The position numbers and the translations under genes were made by a program. DNA of 64,000 nt from JAKACA01 sp049510975 (GTDB lineage: Bacteria > Actinomycetota > Acidimicrobiia > Acidimicrobiales > Bog-793). The DNA lies in NCBI GenBank assembly GCA_049510975.1, contig JBEKYM010000013.1:1-64000 (forward strand), written 5' to 3'. Below the pieces are notes generated by a model. The model saw only the letters and a program-made list of their open reading frames with translations, was not told the origin of the DNA and searched no databases. This document shows, piece by piece, positions 27,630-37,625 of the stretch. Position 1 is the first letter of the stretch, and each line of letters begins with the position of its first letter.

Positions 27630-28526
27630 ATGGGTGCGCTGGACGGAAAAGTCGCCATCATCACCGGGGCCGGCCGCGGCATCGGACGGGAGCACGCTCT
27701 GCTGTTCGCCGCCGAGGGCGCCAAGATCGTCGTCAACGATCTCGGAGGTGCCGTCGACGGCTCCGGCGACGACCGCTCGCCGGCCGAGCAGGTTGTCGAC
27801 GAGATCAAGGAGATGGGGGCGGAGGCGATCGCCAACGCCGACAACGTCGCCGACTGGGAAGGTGGGCAACGGCTCATCAACGCCGCCGTCGAAGCCTTCG
27901 GCGACTTGCACATTCTCGTCAACAACGCCGGCATCCTCCGCGACCGAGTGCTCGTCAATATGACCGAAGAGGAGTGGGACGCGGTCATCCACGTGCATCT
28001 GAAGGGGCACTTCGTGCCCACCCGTTGGGCGGCCGCCTACTGGCGCGAGCAGTCGAAGGCCGGCAAGGAAGTCAAGGCGGCAGTCGTGAACACCTCCTCG
28101 ACGTCCGGCCTGCTCGGCAACCCCGGCCAGGCCAACTACGGCGCTGCCAAAGCCGGGCTCGCCGCCTTCACGGTCATCACGGCCCAGGAGCTGTCCCGCT
28201 ACGGCGTGCGTGTCAACGCCATCGCTCCCGCTGCCCGCACCCGCATGACCGAGTCGACGCCAGGGCTCTCCGACATCGTGCAGCCGCCACCGGACCCGGG
28301 CGCCTTCGATGCCTGGGACCCGGCGAACGTGTCCCCGCTCGTCGCCTACCTCTCCAGCGACTTGTGCCCGTTCACGGGCAAGGTCTTCTTCGTGCAAGGT
28401 GGCAAGGTGCAGTTCTTCCAGCCCTGGACCTTGACCCACGACATCGACAAGGGCGATCGATGGACCGTGGCCGAGCTGGCCGAGCGTGTCCCGGGCATCG
28501 TCGACGGGACGTCTGCCCACGCCTGA
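27630..28526 (+). CDS. SDR dehydrogenase, (R)-3-hydroxyacyl-CoA dehydrogenase-like
   Basis: A 298-aa Rossmann-fold enzyme. It carries TGAGRGIGREHALLFAAEG, NDLGGAVDGSG, NNAGILRDR, a Ser in VNTSSTSGLLG and the NYGAAKAG catalytic pair. The segment after the glycine motif and the DRVLVNMTEEEWD stretch resemble the dehydrogenase part of multifunctional beta-oxidation enzymes, so fatty acyl or steroid CoA substrates are likely. A GAGGAGGAC Shine-Dalgarno site lies upstream of the ATG. An SCP2-domain gene, often linked to the same kind of metabolism, converges with it 36 nt away. Confidence 0.87.
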   Translation: MGALDGKVAIITGAGRGIGREHALLFAAEGAKIVVNDLGGAVDGSGDDRSPAEQVVDEIKEMGAEAIANADNVADWEGGQRLINAAVEAFGDLHILVNNAGILRDRVLVNMTEEEWDAVIHVHLKGHFVPTRWAAAYWREQSKAGKEVKAAVVNTSSTSGLLGNPGQANYGAAKAGLAAFTVITAQELSRYGVRVNAIAPAARTRMTESTPGLSDIVQPPPDPGAFDAWDPANVSPLVAYLSSDLCPFTGKVFFVQGGKVQFFQPWTLTHDIDKGDRWTVAELAERVPGIVDGTSAHA

Positions 28527-28562
28527 GAAGCCGACGCCTGAAGGGCCGGCACCGGCGACGAG

Positions 28563-28970
28563 CTACTCGGTGATGTCCCGCATGCGCTGGGCCATCTCCA
28601 CGTGGATGGGATCGGCCGGCGCACCCTGCAAGGCCAGCAGCTTGGTCATGTCGCCCTCGACTTTGATGCGGCCGGCCATGAACGCCTGCATACCCGCTTG
28701 CGGGTTGCCCTCGACGAGGATCGCCTTGGCCGTGGTGTAGTCGATCGTGATCTTCAGATCAGCGCCCTCCAAGTGGCCGTCCTCGAGGATGAGCTCCCCG
28801 CCGGTCGTGTCGAGGTGGGCATCGATCGACCCCTCGCCGAAGGGGGTCTCGTTCACGACCAAGTTCATCCGCACCGTCACGGGTGCGACGGGTGCCCGGC
28901 CGGCGAACTCGACCCGGATCTTGCGGGCCTCTTCGATCCACTCTGGGCTCAGAAACGGATACGCAGCCAT
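28563..28970 (-). CDS. SCP2 sterol-carrier-type lipid-binding protein
   Basis: A 135-aa single-domain SCP2 protein, thought to bind fatty acyl or sterol-type lipids in a hydrophobic cavity. It shows the strand pattern VTVRMNLVVNETP and HLDTTGGELILEDG, then DLKITIDYTTAKAILVEGN, then MQAFMAGRIKVEGDMTKLLAL. The last segment is the most diagnostic. It converges with the hydroxyacyl dehydrogenase gene and diverges from the esterase. An AGGGAG site precedes the ATG. Confidence 0.87.
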   Translation of the reverse strand: MAAYPFLSPEWIEEARKIRVEFAGRAPVAPVTVRMNLVVNETPFGEGSIDAHLDTTGGELILEDGHLEGADLKITIDYTTAKAILVEGNPQAGMQAFMAGRIKVEGDMTKLLALQGAPADPIHVEMAQRMRDITE

Positions 28971-29086
28971 CGGCCAACTCCCTAGTTTGTTCTGGCGAAG
29001 TGCAGCGGGAGACTATCGGCTCGGAACCAGGAGCGCAGTTGCCCGCACCCCTCCTGGTGCCGGCGGGCCAGCGTTACCATGGGCGC

Positions 29087-29887
29087 GTGACCTCCCATCC
29101 CTCTGCCGAGGAGCCCGCTGCGCCATCGAGCGCGCCCGCTCCGATCATGCCCGGTGCTGAGCCGTTCTCCGCCACGAACGGACCACACGGTGTGCTCGTG
29201 CTCCACGGCTTCACCGGCAACCCGCATTCGATGCGCCCGCTGGCGGAGGCGTTGGCGGATGCGGGTTTCTCGGTCGAGCTCCCGCTGCTCCCTGGCCACG
29301 GCACGGCGGTCGAGGACATGCTGTCGACTCGTTTCGAGGACTGGTCCGAGGCGGCCGAAGCCGCTTACGCCGGCCTCGCCGCCCGTTGCGACCACACGCT
29401 CGTCGCCGGCCTCTCCATGGGGGGCACGCTCAGCCTGTGGCTGGCGGGGCGGCACCCAGAGCTGAGCGGCGTCATCGTCGTGAACCCGCTCGTCGAGCCG
29501 CCGGCGGACTCGTTCATCGAGATGCTGCAGGCGACCGTGGACGGTGGCACGGACCGCATGCCCGGCATCGGATCGGACATCGCCAGACCCGACGTCCCCG
29601 AAGGCGCCTATCCGGAGACGCCCATCGCCGCCCTGCTCTCGCTGTTCGGCGGCGTGAGCGAGCTGGCTGCTCGCCTGCCCGAGATCGACGTCCCCGTCCT
29701 GCTGCTCTCGAGCCGGGCAGATCATGTCGTCCCGGCGAGCTCGGGCGACCTGCTCGTGGAGCGCTACGGCGGTCCGGTGGAGCGTGTCTGGCTCGAGAAC
29801 AGCTATCACGTCGCCACCCTCGACTACGACGCCCAGGAGATCGAGGAGCGAGCCGTTGCCTTCGCCCTGAAAGCCGTGTCCGCCTAG
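29087..29887 (+). CDS. Carboxylesterase/monoacylglycerol lipase-like hydrolase
   Basis: A 266-aa cytoplasmic alpha/beta hydrolase of the Est30 type. It has the oxyanion motif LVLHGFTGNPHSM, nucleophile Ser in AGLSMGGTL, acid Asp in SSRADHVVP and His in NSYHVATLDYD. Members of this group cleave short- to medium-chain esters or monoglycerides. The first 25 residues are Ala/Pro-rich and dispensable by comparison. The GTG has a TACCAT box 6 nt upstream (29075-29080), which fits leaderless expression. Its TAG is followed at once by the gatC ATG, so it heads the gatCAB transcript. Confidence 0.87.
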   Translation: MTSHPSAEEPAAPSSAPAPIMPGAEPFSATNGPHGVLVLHGFTGNPHSMRPLAEALADAGFSVELPLLPGHGTAVEDMLSTRFEDWSEAAEAAYAGLAARCDHTLVAGLSMGGTLSLWLAGRHPELSGVIVVNPLVEPPADSFIEMLQATVDGGTDRMPGIGSDIARPDVPEGAYPETPIAALLSLFGGVSELAARLPEIDVPVLLLSSRADHVVPASSGDLLVERYGGPVERVWLENSYHVATLDYDAQEIEERAVAFALKAVSA

Positions 29888-30195
29888 ATGGCCTCGGCCG
29901 CTGAACGCATCACACTCGACGAGGTCCGCCACGTCGCCAAGCTCGCCCGCCTCGAGTTGACGGCCCAGGAGATCGCCACGTTGCAGGGCGAGCTGTCGGC
30001 CTTGCTGGATCACGTCGATCGCATCCGCCGGCTCGACACCGGCGATGTGCCGCCGACGGCTCACCCGCTCCCGCTCCGCAATGTGCTCCGGGAAGACGAC
30101 GTCCGCCCGGGGCTCGATCGCGAGGAGGTGCTGGCGGCGGCGCCGGCCGTCGAGAGCGATCGCTTCCTCGTGCCCTCCATCCTCGGCGAGGCACC

Positions 30196-30199
<4 letters not shown>
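29888..30199 (+). CDS. gatC: Asp/Glu-tRNA amidotransferase subunit C
   Basis: GatC wraps around GatA and stabilises the amidotransferase that converts mischarged Glu-tRNA(Gln) or Asp-tRNA(Asn). The 103-aa protein shows ITLDEVRHVAKLARLELT, a central helix and the C-terminal LRNVLREDDVRPGL with VPSIL at the end, all typical. It starts immediately after the esterase stop and overlaps gatA by 4 nt (GTGA). Confidence 0.95.
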
Positions 30200-31687
<1,488 letters not shown>

Positions 31688-31695
<8 letters not shown>

Positions 31696-33115
31696 CACGA
31701 GTTACGAGACCGTCATCGGCCTCGAAGTCCACTGCGAGCTGTCGACGGCCACAAAACTCTTCTGCTCGTGCGCCAACCAGTTCGGCTCCGAGCCGAACAC
31801 GAACATCTGCCCCGTCTGCCTCGGCCTCCCCGGGTCACTGCCCGTGCTCAACCGCCGCGCCGTCGAGCTCGCCATGCGCATCGGCGAGGCCCTCGGCTGT
31901 CGCATCGAGCCGTCGATCTTCCACCGGAAGAACTACTTCTACCCGGACATGCCGAAGGACTACCAGATCAGCCAATACGACGCTCCCATCAACGTCGACG
32001 GCGCCCTCGAGCTGCCCGACGGCTCGCGAGTCGGCATCGAGCGGGCGCACATGGAAGAAGACACCGGCAAGACCTCCCACTTCGGTGGCGGCGGTGGCCG
32101 CATCCACGGTGCCGACCACTCGCTCGTCGACTACAACCGGGCCGGCGTGCCGCTCGTGGAGATCGTCTCTCGTCCGGACATCCGCTCGGCCGCCCAGGCG
32201 CGGGCGTACGTGGCCGAGCTGCGGGCGATCGTCGTCGCCGCCGGCGCCTCCGACGGCCGTATGGAGGAAGGCTCGCTGCGCGTCGACGCCAACGTGTCGG
32301 TGCGGCCCGTCGGCGCCTCGGAGTTCGGGACTCGCTGCGAGGTGAAGAACCTGAACTCGCTGCGCTCGCTCGTGCGGGCGATCGAGTACGAGGCCGAGCG
32401 CCAGATCGCACTCGTGTCCGCCGGCGGGACGATCGCCCAGGAGACCCGCCACTTCGACGAGAACACCGGCCTCACCCACTCGCTCCGCTCGAAAGAGGAG
32501 GCTTACGACTACCGGTACTTCCCCGAGCCGGACCTCGTGCCCGTCGTGCCCGATGCCGAGCTGCTGGCCGCTGCCCGTGCAGGCCTCGGCGTCATGCCCG
32601 CCGAGCGCCGGCGCCGGCTCGTGCAGCTGGTCGGCTCCGACGGGACCGGGGAGCAGATCCAGACCGTGATCGAGCTCGACCTCGACGAGCTCGTGCTGGC
32701 GGTGGTAGCCGCCGGCGCCGACGCTCGCTTGGCGTTGGCACGGACGGCCAACGAGGCCGCCGCCAAAGCGGACGGGGCGCGAGGGCTCGATGCGGCTGCC
32801 TTCGCCGGCCTGCTCGGCATGGAAGCCGCTGGCAAGCTGTCGCCGACGCAGGCCAAGACCGTGCTGGTGGAGCTGATCGACGCCGGTGGGGAGCCGGGTG
32901 AGATCGCGCGGCGGTTGGGTTTCGAGGCGATGGACACCTCCGAGATCGACACGCTCGTGGACGAGCTCATCGCCTCCCACCCGGCAGAGTGGGAGCGCTA
33001 CTGCGCCGGCGACGCCAAGGTCGCCTCCTTCCTCATGGGCCAGGTGATGAGAGCCACCAAGGGCAAAGCGAACGGCCGGGTCGTGACTGAGGCGCTGGAG
33101 GCCCGGAGGGGCTGA
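31688..33115 (+). CDS. gatB: Asp/Glu-tRNA amidotransferase subunit B
   Basis: GatB phosphorylates the mischarged tRNA and transfers ammonia to it. The N-terminus ETVIGLEVHCELST, the C-x-C pair in LFCSCANQF and the later CPVCLGLPGSLP zinc site, FHRKNYFYPDMPKDYQISQ, and the helical YqeY-like tail (from about residue 330) are present. I use the ATG at 31688 (475 aa), which lies 8 nt before the end of gatA; an in-frame GTG at 31670 is the alternative. It ends the operon, just before a tandem repeat. Confidence 0.96.
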
Positions 33116-33116
33116 G

Positions 33117-33184
33117 GCCGGCGGGGCCGGGCCGTGGACTCGGGCCAGACGCCGGCGGGGCCGGGCCGTGGACTCGGGCCAGAC
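33117..33184. repeat. Two exact tandem 34-bp units
   Basis: Identical 34-bp copies occupy 33117-33150 and 33151-33184, and a partial third unit starts at 33185. The unit begins GCCGGCGGGGCCGGGCCGTG. The array starts one base after the gatB stop codon and precedes the hairpin at 33205-33267. It carries no coding signal. Confidence 0.95.
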
Positions 33185-33204
33185 GCCGACGAGGTGGGTT
33201 TCGG

Positions 33205-33267
33205 CGAACCGTGTGCACAGAGTGACCGCGCAGTACGGCGCCCGGTTACTTCGTGCACACGGTTTCG
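33205..33267. repeat. Long imperfect hairpin, family copy 2
   Basis: The outer arms CGAACCGTGTGCAC (33205-33218) and GTGCACACGGTTTCG (33253-33267) pair with one extra base. An inner stem joins GTGACCG with CGGTTAC and then GCGC with GCGC. The whole 63-nt element folds back on itself almost completely. The left side contains TGCACAGAG, as does the loop of the hairpin at 5330-5378. It lies between gatB and ilvD, so it could terminate gatB transcription, although no T-run follows. Confidence 0.75.
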
Positions 33268-33320
33268 TTTCCGAGTACCGCCGGCGCCGGCGGCTGCGAA
33301 AGCCTCTAGCCTTCGCGACC

Positions 33321-35012
33321 ATGTCCGAGCCGACACCGACGCCCGTGAAGATCCACAGCCAGGACGTGACCGAAGGCCCCCGCCGTGCCCCGGCACGAGC
33401 GATGCTCCGCGCCGTCGGGCTGAAGGACGAGGACTTCGCCAAGCCTCAGATCGGCGTCGCCTCCACCTGGAACGAGGTCACTCCTTGCAACATGCCGCTG
33501 GCGCGGCTTGCCCAAAGCGCCAAGCAGGGTGTGCGCGAGGCCGGCGGCTACCCGTTCGAGTTCGTGGCCATCGCCGTCTCCGACGGCATCTCCATGGGGC
33601 ATGAGGGGATGCGGGCGTCGCTCGTGAGCCGGGAGGTGATCGCCGACTCGGTCGAGGTGGTCATGCACGCCGAGCGTTTCGACGGCTTCGTCGGCATGGC
33701 GGGTTGTGACAAGTCCCTGCCGGCCATGATGATGGCGGCGGGACGCCTGGACCTCCCCATGGTGTTCGTCTACGCCGGCTCCATCCTGCCCGGGCACCTC
33801 GGCGACCGTGCCCTTGACGTCGTCTCGGTCTTCGAAGCGGTTGGCGCCTACTCAGCCGGGCAATGCTCGGCCGAGGAGCTCGATGCCATCGAGCGAAACG
33901 CCTGCCCCGGCGAAGGCGCCTGCGCCGGCATGTTCACGGCCAACACCATGGCGTCGGTCTCCGAGGCGCTCGGCCTTGCCCTCCCTGGCAGCGCCTCGGT
34001 TCCAGCCGTCGACCCACGACGAGACGCCATCGCCGCCGAGAGCGGGCGTGCCGTCGTCAGGTTGCTGGAGAAGGGCATCCGCGCCCGGCAGATCCTGACG
34101 AAGGAAGCCTTCGAGAACGCCATCGCCGTCGCCATGACGCTCGGGGGCTCCACCAACGCCGTGCTGCACCTGCTCGCCATCGCCAACGAGGCCCGAGTCG
34201 AGCTCTCCATCGACGACTTCTCCCGCATCGGCAAGCGAGTCCCGCATCTCGCCGACATGAAACCCCACGGCCGCTTCCACATGGTCGACCTCGACGCCGT
34301 CGGTGGCGTGCCCATGGTCATGAAGGCCCTCCTCGACGCCGGCCTGCTGCACGGCGACTGCCTGACGGTGACCGGGCGCACGATGGGCGAGAACCTCGAG
34401 GCCCTCAACCCGCCGTTGCCGGACGGCATCGTCACGCATGCCATGAGCAACCCCATCCATGTCGACGGCGGTCTTGCCATCCTCCGCGGCTCGCTCGCGC
34501 CGGAGGGCTCCGTCGTGAAAGTGGCGGGGCTCGACGCCCCTCGCTTCGAAGGCACGGCACGAGTCTTCGACGGTGAGGACGCCGCCATGGAGGCGATCCT
34601 CGCCGGCTCGATCACCCCGGGCACGGTGCTCGTGATCCGCTACGAAGGCCCGAAGGGCGGTCCGGGCATGCGCGAGATGCTGGCGGTCACGGGCGCCATG
34701 AAAGGCGCCGGCCGGGGGGCCGACTGTGCGCTCGTCACCGACGGGCGTTTCAGCGGTGGTACCCACGGGTTCTGTGTCGGTCACGTCGCCCCGGAGGCGA
34801 CCGTGGGCGGGCCGATCGCTTTTGTCGCCGACGGTGACACGATCGTGCTCGACACGGTCACGGGCCGGCTCGACCTGCTCGTCGACGACGCCGAGCTCGA
34901 CGCCCGCCGCGCCGGGTGGAAGCCGCTCGCCCCCCGTTACACCACGGGCGTGCTCGCCAAATACGCCCGCCTCGTCACCGGAGCCGAGCGCGGCGCCATC
35001 ACCGAGCCCTGA
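33321..35012 (+). CDS. ilvD: Dihydroxy-acid dehydratase
   Basis: IlvD is the Fe-S enzyme for the third common step of valine and isoleucine synthesis. It has VASTWNEVTPCN with the first Cys, GFVGMAGCDKSLP with the second and CPGEGACAGMFTANTM with the third, plus the GGSTNAVLHLLAIANEA segment and a C-terminal DGRFSGGTHGFCVGH. The ATG at 33321 gives 563 aa, normal for the family. A TAGCCT box ends 8 nt before it, so the mRNA may be leaderless. The ilvBNC block follows after an attenuator. Confidence 0.96.
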   Translation: MSEPTPTPVKIHSQDVTEGPRRAPARAMLRAVGLKDEDFAKPQIGVASTWNEVTPCNMPLARLAQSAKQGVREAGGYPFEFVAIAVSDGISMGHEGMRASLVSREVIADSVEVVMHAERFDGFVGMAGCDKSLPAMMMAAGRLDLPMVFVYAGSILPGHLGDRALDVVSVFEAVGAYSAGQCSAEELDAIERNACPGEGACAGMFTANTMASVSEALGLALPGSASVPAVDPRRDAIAAESGRAVVRLLEKGIRARQILTKEAFENAIAVAMTLGGSTNAVLHLLAIANEARVELSIDDFSRIGKRVPHLADMKPHGRFHMVDLDAVGGVPMVMKALLDAGLLHGDCLTVTGRTMGENLEALNPPLPDGIVTHAMSNPIHVDGGLAILRGSLAPEGSVVKVAGLDAPRFEGTARVFDGEDAAMEAILAGSITPGTVLVIRYEGPKGGPGMREMLAVTGAMKGAGRGADCALVTDGRFSGGTHGFCVGHVAPEATVGGPIAFVADGDTIVLDTVTGRLDLLVDDAELDARRAGWKPLAPRYTTGVLAKYARLVTGAERGAITEP

Positions 35013-35043
35013 GGCCGGCGGGCGCCCAACAGGGACCACCGGG

Positions 35044-35072
35044 TTGCGACCTCGCCTCCCTTCCGTCATACT
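35044..35072 (+). promoter_or_regulatory. Promoter of the ilvB attenuator transcript
   Basis: TTGCGA (35044-35049) and CATACT (35067-35072) are separated by exactly 17 nt. The leader-peptide GTG begins 8 nt after the -10 box, so transcription is predicted to start at or one base before the start codon. The same layout, with a CANACT -10 box, precedes the leuA and leuB leaders. Confidence 0.75.
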
Positions 35073-35079
35073 GGCGAAC

Positions 35080-35118
35080 GTGAGCACGCCCATTCGCGCC
35101 CTCGTACTTATCCTCTAG
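35080..35118 (+). CDS. ilv leader peptide (attenuator)
   Basis: A 12-codon reading frame that reads MSTPIRALVLIL and stops with TAG. Its last five codons are Leu-Val-Leu-Ile-Leu, all branched-chain amino acids made by the pathway downstream. Slow translation of this run when those amino acids are scarce would change folding of the RNA behind it. It starts with GTG essentially at the predicted 5' end of the RNA, with no room for a Shine-Dalgarno site. The frame is too short to support on length alone; codon content and the following terminator make the case. Confidence 0.85.
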   Translation: MSTPIRALVLIL

Positions 35119-35146
35119 CGCACGACGCCTTCTCGCGTTCGTGCGC
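35118..35146 (+). promoter_or_regulatory. First stem-loop of the ilv attenuator
   Basis: GCGCACGA (35118-35125) pairs with TCGTGCGC (35139-35146), an 8-bp perfect stem. It begins on the last base of the leader stop codon, so a ribosome stalled on the Leu/Val/Ile run would cover its left arm. It ends 3 nt before the terminator stem. In classical attenuation this is the pausing or switching hairpin. I did not work out the competing antiterminator pairing. Confidence 0.7.
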
Positions 35147-35149
35147 TTC

Positions 35150-35181
35150 GACCTCCCCAGAAGGGGAGGTCGTTTTGTTTT
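35150..35181 (+). terminator. Rho-independent terminator of the ilv attenuator
   Basis: A perfect 9-bp stem, GACCTCCCC (35150-35158) with GGGGAGGTC (35163-35171), closes an AGAA tetraloop and is followed by GTTTTGTTTT. This is one of the clearest intrinsic terminators in the window. It stands 71 nt before the ilvB start codon and after the leader peptide, where an attenuator terminator belongs. Confidence 0.92.
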
Positions 35182-35252
35182 CCGGGGCGAAAGCGTCCCA
35201 TCCGATCCCTCACCACCGACTACGAGAACCGCCAAAGGAAGGACCCACGGCC

Positions 35253-37022
35253 ATGCAGTTGACCGGAGCTCAAGCCCTCGTCAAGAGCCTCGAAACCCAA
35301 GGCGTCGAGGTCATGTTCGGCCTTCCCGGCGGTTGCATCCTGCCGGTATACGACCCGATCATCGAGTCGCCCATCCGCCACATCCTCGTGCGCCACGAGC
35401 AGGGCGCCGGCCACATGGCAGAGGGGTACGCCCACGTCACGGGCAAGCCGGGTGTGGCGATCGTGACGAGCGGCCCGGGAGCGACCAACATCGTCACACC
35501 GCTGTGCGACGCCTACATGGACTCGATCCCCATCGTGGTGATCACGGGCCAGGTGCCGACGGGTGCCATCGGGACCGATGCCTTCCAGGAAGCCGACACG
35601 ACCGGAATCACCATGGGCGTGACCAAGCACAACTGGCTCATCACCGACGCCGCCGACATCCCTCGGGTCGTCGCCGAGGCCTTCCACGTCGCCACGACCG
35701 GTCGGCCCGGGCCGGTACTCGTCGACGTGCCCAAGGACGTCTCGCTCCAGATGATGGAGTGGTACTGGCCCGAGAGCCTCGACCTGCCCGGGTACCGGCC
35801 GCCCTCGCACCCCGAGGCGAGCGGCATCGCCGACGCCGCCGAGCTGATCGCGGCGGCGCGAAAGCCCGTCATCTACGCCGGCGGCGGCGTCCTCAAGTCC
35901 CGCGGCTCGGTGGCGTTGCGGGAGCTGGCCGAACTGACCGGCATCCCGGTCGTGACCACGCTCATGGCCCGGGGCGCCTTTCCCGACAGCCACCCGCTCT
36001 GCCTCGGGATGCCGGGCATGCACGGCAACTACACGGCCGTGACGGCCATGCAGCAGGCGGACCTGCTCATCGCCCTCGGGAGCCGCTTCGACGACCGCGT
36101 GACGGGCAAGGTCGCCGCCTTCGCCCCCCATGCCAAGGTGATCCACGTCGACATCGACAAGGCCGAGATCGGCAAAGTTCGCCAGCCCGAGGTCGGTATC
36201 GTGGCCGACTGCCGCCTCGCCACCGAGGCCCTCGTCTCGGCGCTCACACCCCGCGTGGCCGCCGGCGAGCTGGAGACGAGCCGGCTCGAGGCCTGGATGA
36301 GCCAGATCCGCCATTGGCAGGAGCAATTCCCGCTCGCCTACGACCCGCCGGCCGAGCCGGAGGCGACGAATGCCGCCGGCGGCAGCCGCCCGCCGTTGCT
36401 GAAGCCTCAGTTCGTGCTGGAAACGCTCCGGGACAACACCCCAGAGGGCACCATCCTCGCCTCGGGCGTCGGCCAGCACCAGATGTGGGCTTCGCAGTAC
36501 TGGCGTTTCGAACAGCCCAACACCTGGGTGAACTCGGGCGGACTCGGGACGATGGGCTTTGCCGTGCCGGCGGCCATCGGCGCAAAGGTCGGGCGGCCCG
36601 ATGCCATGGTGTGGGCGGTCGACGGCGACGGCTGCTTCCAGATGACCGCCCAGGAGCTCGTCACCGCCAGCGCCGAGCGCATCCCCGTCAAGATCGCCAT
36701 CTTGAACAACGCCTACCTCGGCATGGTCCGCCAGTGGCAGCACATGTTCTACGAGGAGCGCTACTCCGAGGTCTACCTCTCGCCCGACCTGCCGGACTAC
36801 GTCGGCTGGGCGGAGTCGATGGGCTGTGTGGGCCTTCGCGTCGAGACGCCCGAGGAGGTGCTGCCCGCCATCGACAAAGCGAACCAGATCGATGACCGCC
36901 CCGTCGTGATCGACTTCCGTACCGACTCGATGGAGCAGGTCTTCCCGATGGTGCCGGCGGGTTCCTCCAACGACGACATCGTCGTCCACCCGTCCCAGCG
37001 CGACCGCCTGGCGGCATCATGA
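35253..37022 (+). CDS. ilvB: Acetolactate synthase large subunit
   Basis: IlvB condenses pyruvate with pyruvate or 2-oxobutyrate, the first common step of branched-chain amino acid synthesis, using ThDP and FAD. It has VMFGLPGGCILPVYD, the ThDP-activating Glu in VRHEQGAGHMAEGYA, GRPGPVLVDVPKD, and the C-terminal cofactor motif GDGCFQMTAQELVTA with NNAYLGMVRQWQ. The ATG at 35253, behind an AAGGAAGG site, gives 589 aa. The stop overlaps the ilvN ATG. Expression is probably set by the attenuator at 35044-35181. Confidence 0.97.
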   Translation: MQLTGAQALVKSLETQGVEVMFGLPGGCILPVYDPIIESPIRHILVRHEQGAGHMAEGYAHVTGKPGVAIVTSGPGATNIVTPLCDAYMDSIPIVVITGQVPTGAIGTDAFQEADTTGITMGVTKHNWLITDAADIPRVVAEAFHVATTGRPGPVLVDVPKDVSLQMMEWYWPESLDLPGYRPPSHPEASGIADAAELIAAARKPVIYAGGGVLKSRGSVALRELAELTGIPVVTTLMARGAFPDSHPLCLGMPGMHGNYTAVTAMQQADLLIALGSRFDDRVTGKVAAFAPHAKVIHVDIDKAEIGKVRQPEVGIVADCRLATEALVSALTPRVAAGELETSRLEAWMSQIRHWQEQFPLAYDPPAEPEATNAAGGSRPPLLKPQFVLETLRDNTPEGTILASGVGQHQMWASQYWRFEQPNTWVNSGGLGTMGFAVPAAIGAKVGRPDAMVWAVDGDGCFQMTAQELVTASAERIPVKIAILNNAYLGMVRQWQHMFYEERYSEVYLSPDLPDYVGWAESMGCVGLRVETPEEVLPAIDKANQIDDRPVVIDFRTDSMEQVFPMVPAGSSNDDIVVHPSQRDRLAAS

Positions 37023-37552
37023 GCAACCCCCGCCACCACCTCCTCTCGGTGCTCGTCGAGAACAAGGCAGGTGTCCTGACACGAGTTGCCAGCCTGTTCG
37101 CACGCCGTGGCTACAACATCTTCTCCCTGGCGGTCGCCCCCACCGACGACCCGAGGCTGTCCCGTATCTCGATCGTCGTCGACGTCGAGTCCTCCCCCCT
37201 CGAGCAGGTGATCGCCCAGCTCGACAAGCTGATCAACGTCGTCGACATCTCCGAGCTGCACCCCGACGAGGCGAGGGAGGCCGAGCTGCTGCTCGTGACC
37301 GTGTCGGCCGACGCCGAGAAGCGGGCGCAAGTCGTCCAGCTTGCCGGCGTGTTCGGGGGTCAGATCGTCGACGTCGCGCTGCAAGCGCTCACGGTCATGC
37401 TGGCGGGCGCGCCGGACGCCCTCGACGACTTCGAGGACTTGATGCGGTCCTACGGCATCGTCGAGCTGCAACGGACCGGCCGCGTGGCGCTCCCTAAGCT
37501 GGGGGCCAACAGCGGCTCTACAGCGGCAGACTTGGCCGCCGAGAGCGCCTGA
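37019..37552 (+). CDS. ilvN: Acetolactate synthase regulatory subunit
   Basis: IlvN binds IlvB, raises its activity and gives valine feedback control through an ACT domain. The 177-aa protein has the ACT segment HHLLSVLVENKAGVLTRVAS with FARRGYNIFSLAV, and the second domain (ELLLVTVSADAEKRAQVVQL). Its ATG overlaps the ilvB stop by 4 nt. The C-terminal 20 residues, rich in Ser and Ala, extend past the conserved fold. Confidence 0.96.
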   Translation: MSNPRHHLLSVLVENKAGVLTRVASLFARRGYNIFSLAVAPTDDPRLSRISIVVDVESSPLEQVIAQLDKLINVVDISELHPDEAREAELLLVTVSADAEKRAQVVQLAGVFGGQIVDVALQALTVMLAGAPDALDDFEDLMRSYGIVELQRTGRVALPKLGANSGSTAADLAAESA

Positions 37553-37625
37553 GATCGAAGGCTTCGCCGGACCGCCACCAAGCACGGTCCGGGCGCACAA
37601 CCGACAGAGGAGAGGAAACCCAACC

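Noticed and set aside
31835..33442. 535-codon minus-strand frame opposite gatB
   Set aside because: Same antisense shadow pattern, and it spans the 34-bp repeat and the hairpin.
35175..35252. Longer ilvB start at the ATG in the T-rich tail of the terminator
   Set aside because: It would place the start inside the attenuator T-run. The AAGGAAGG site and the conserved N-terminus (MQLTGAQALV) both point to 35253.
35220..36989. 589-codon minus-strand frame exactly opposite ilvB
   Set aside because: It mirrors ilvB codon structure and has no domain resemblance.
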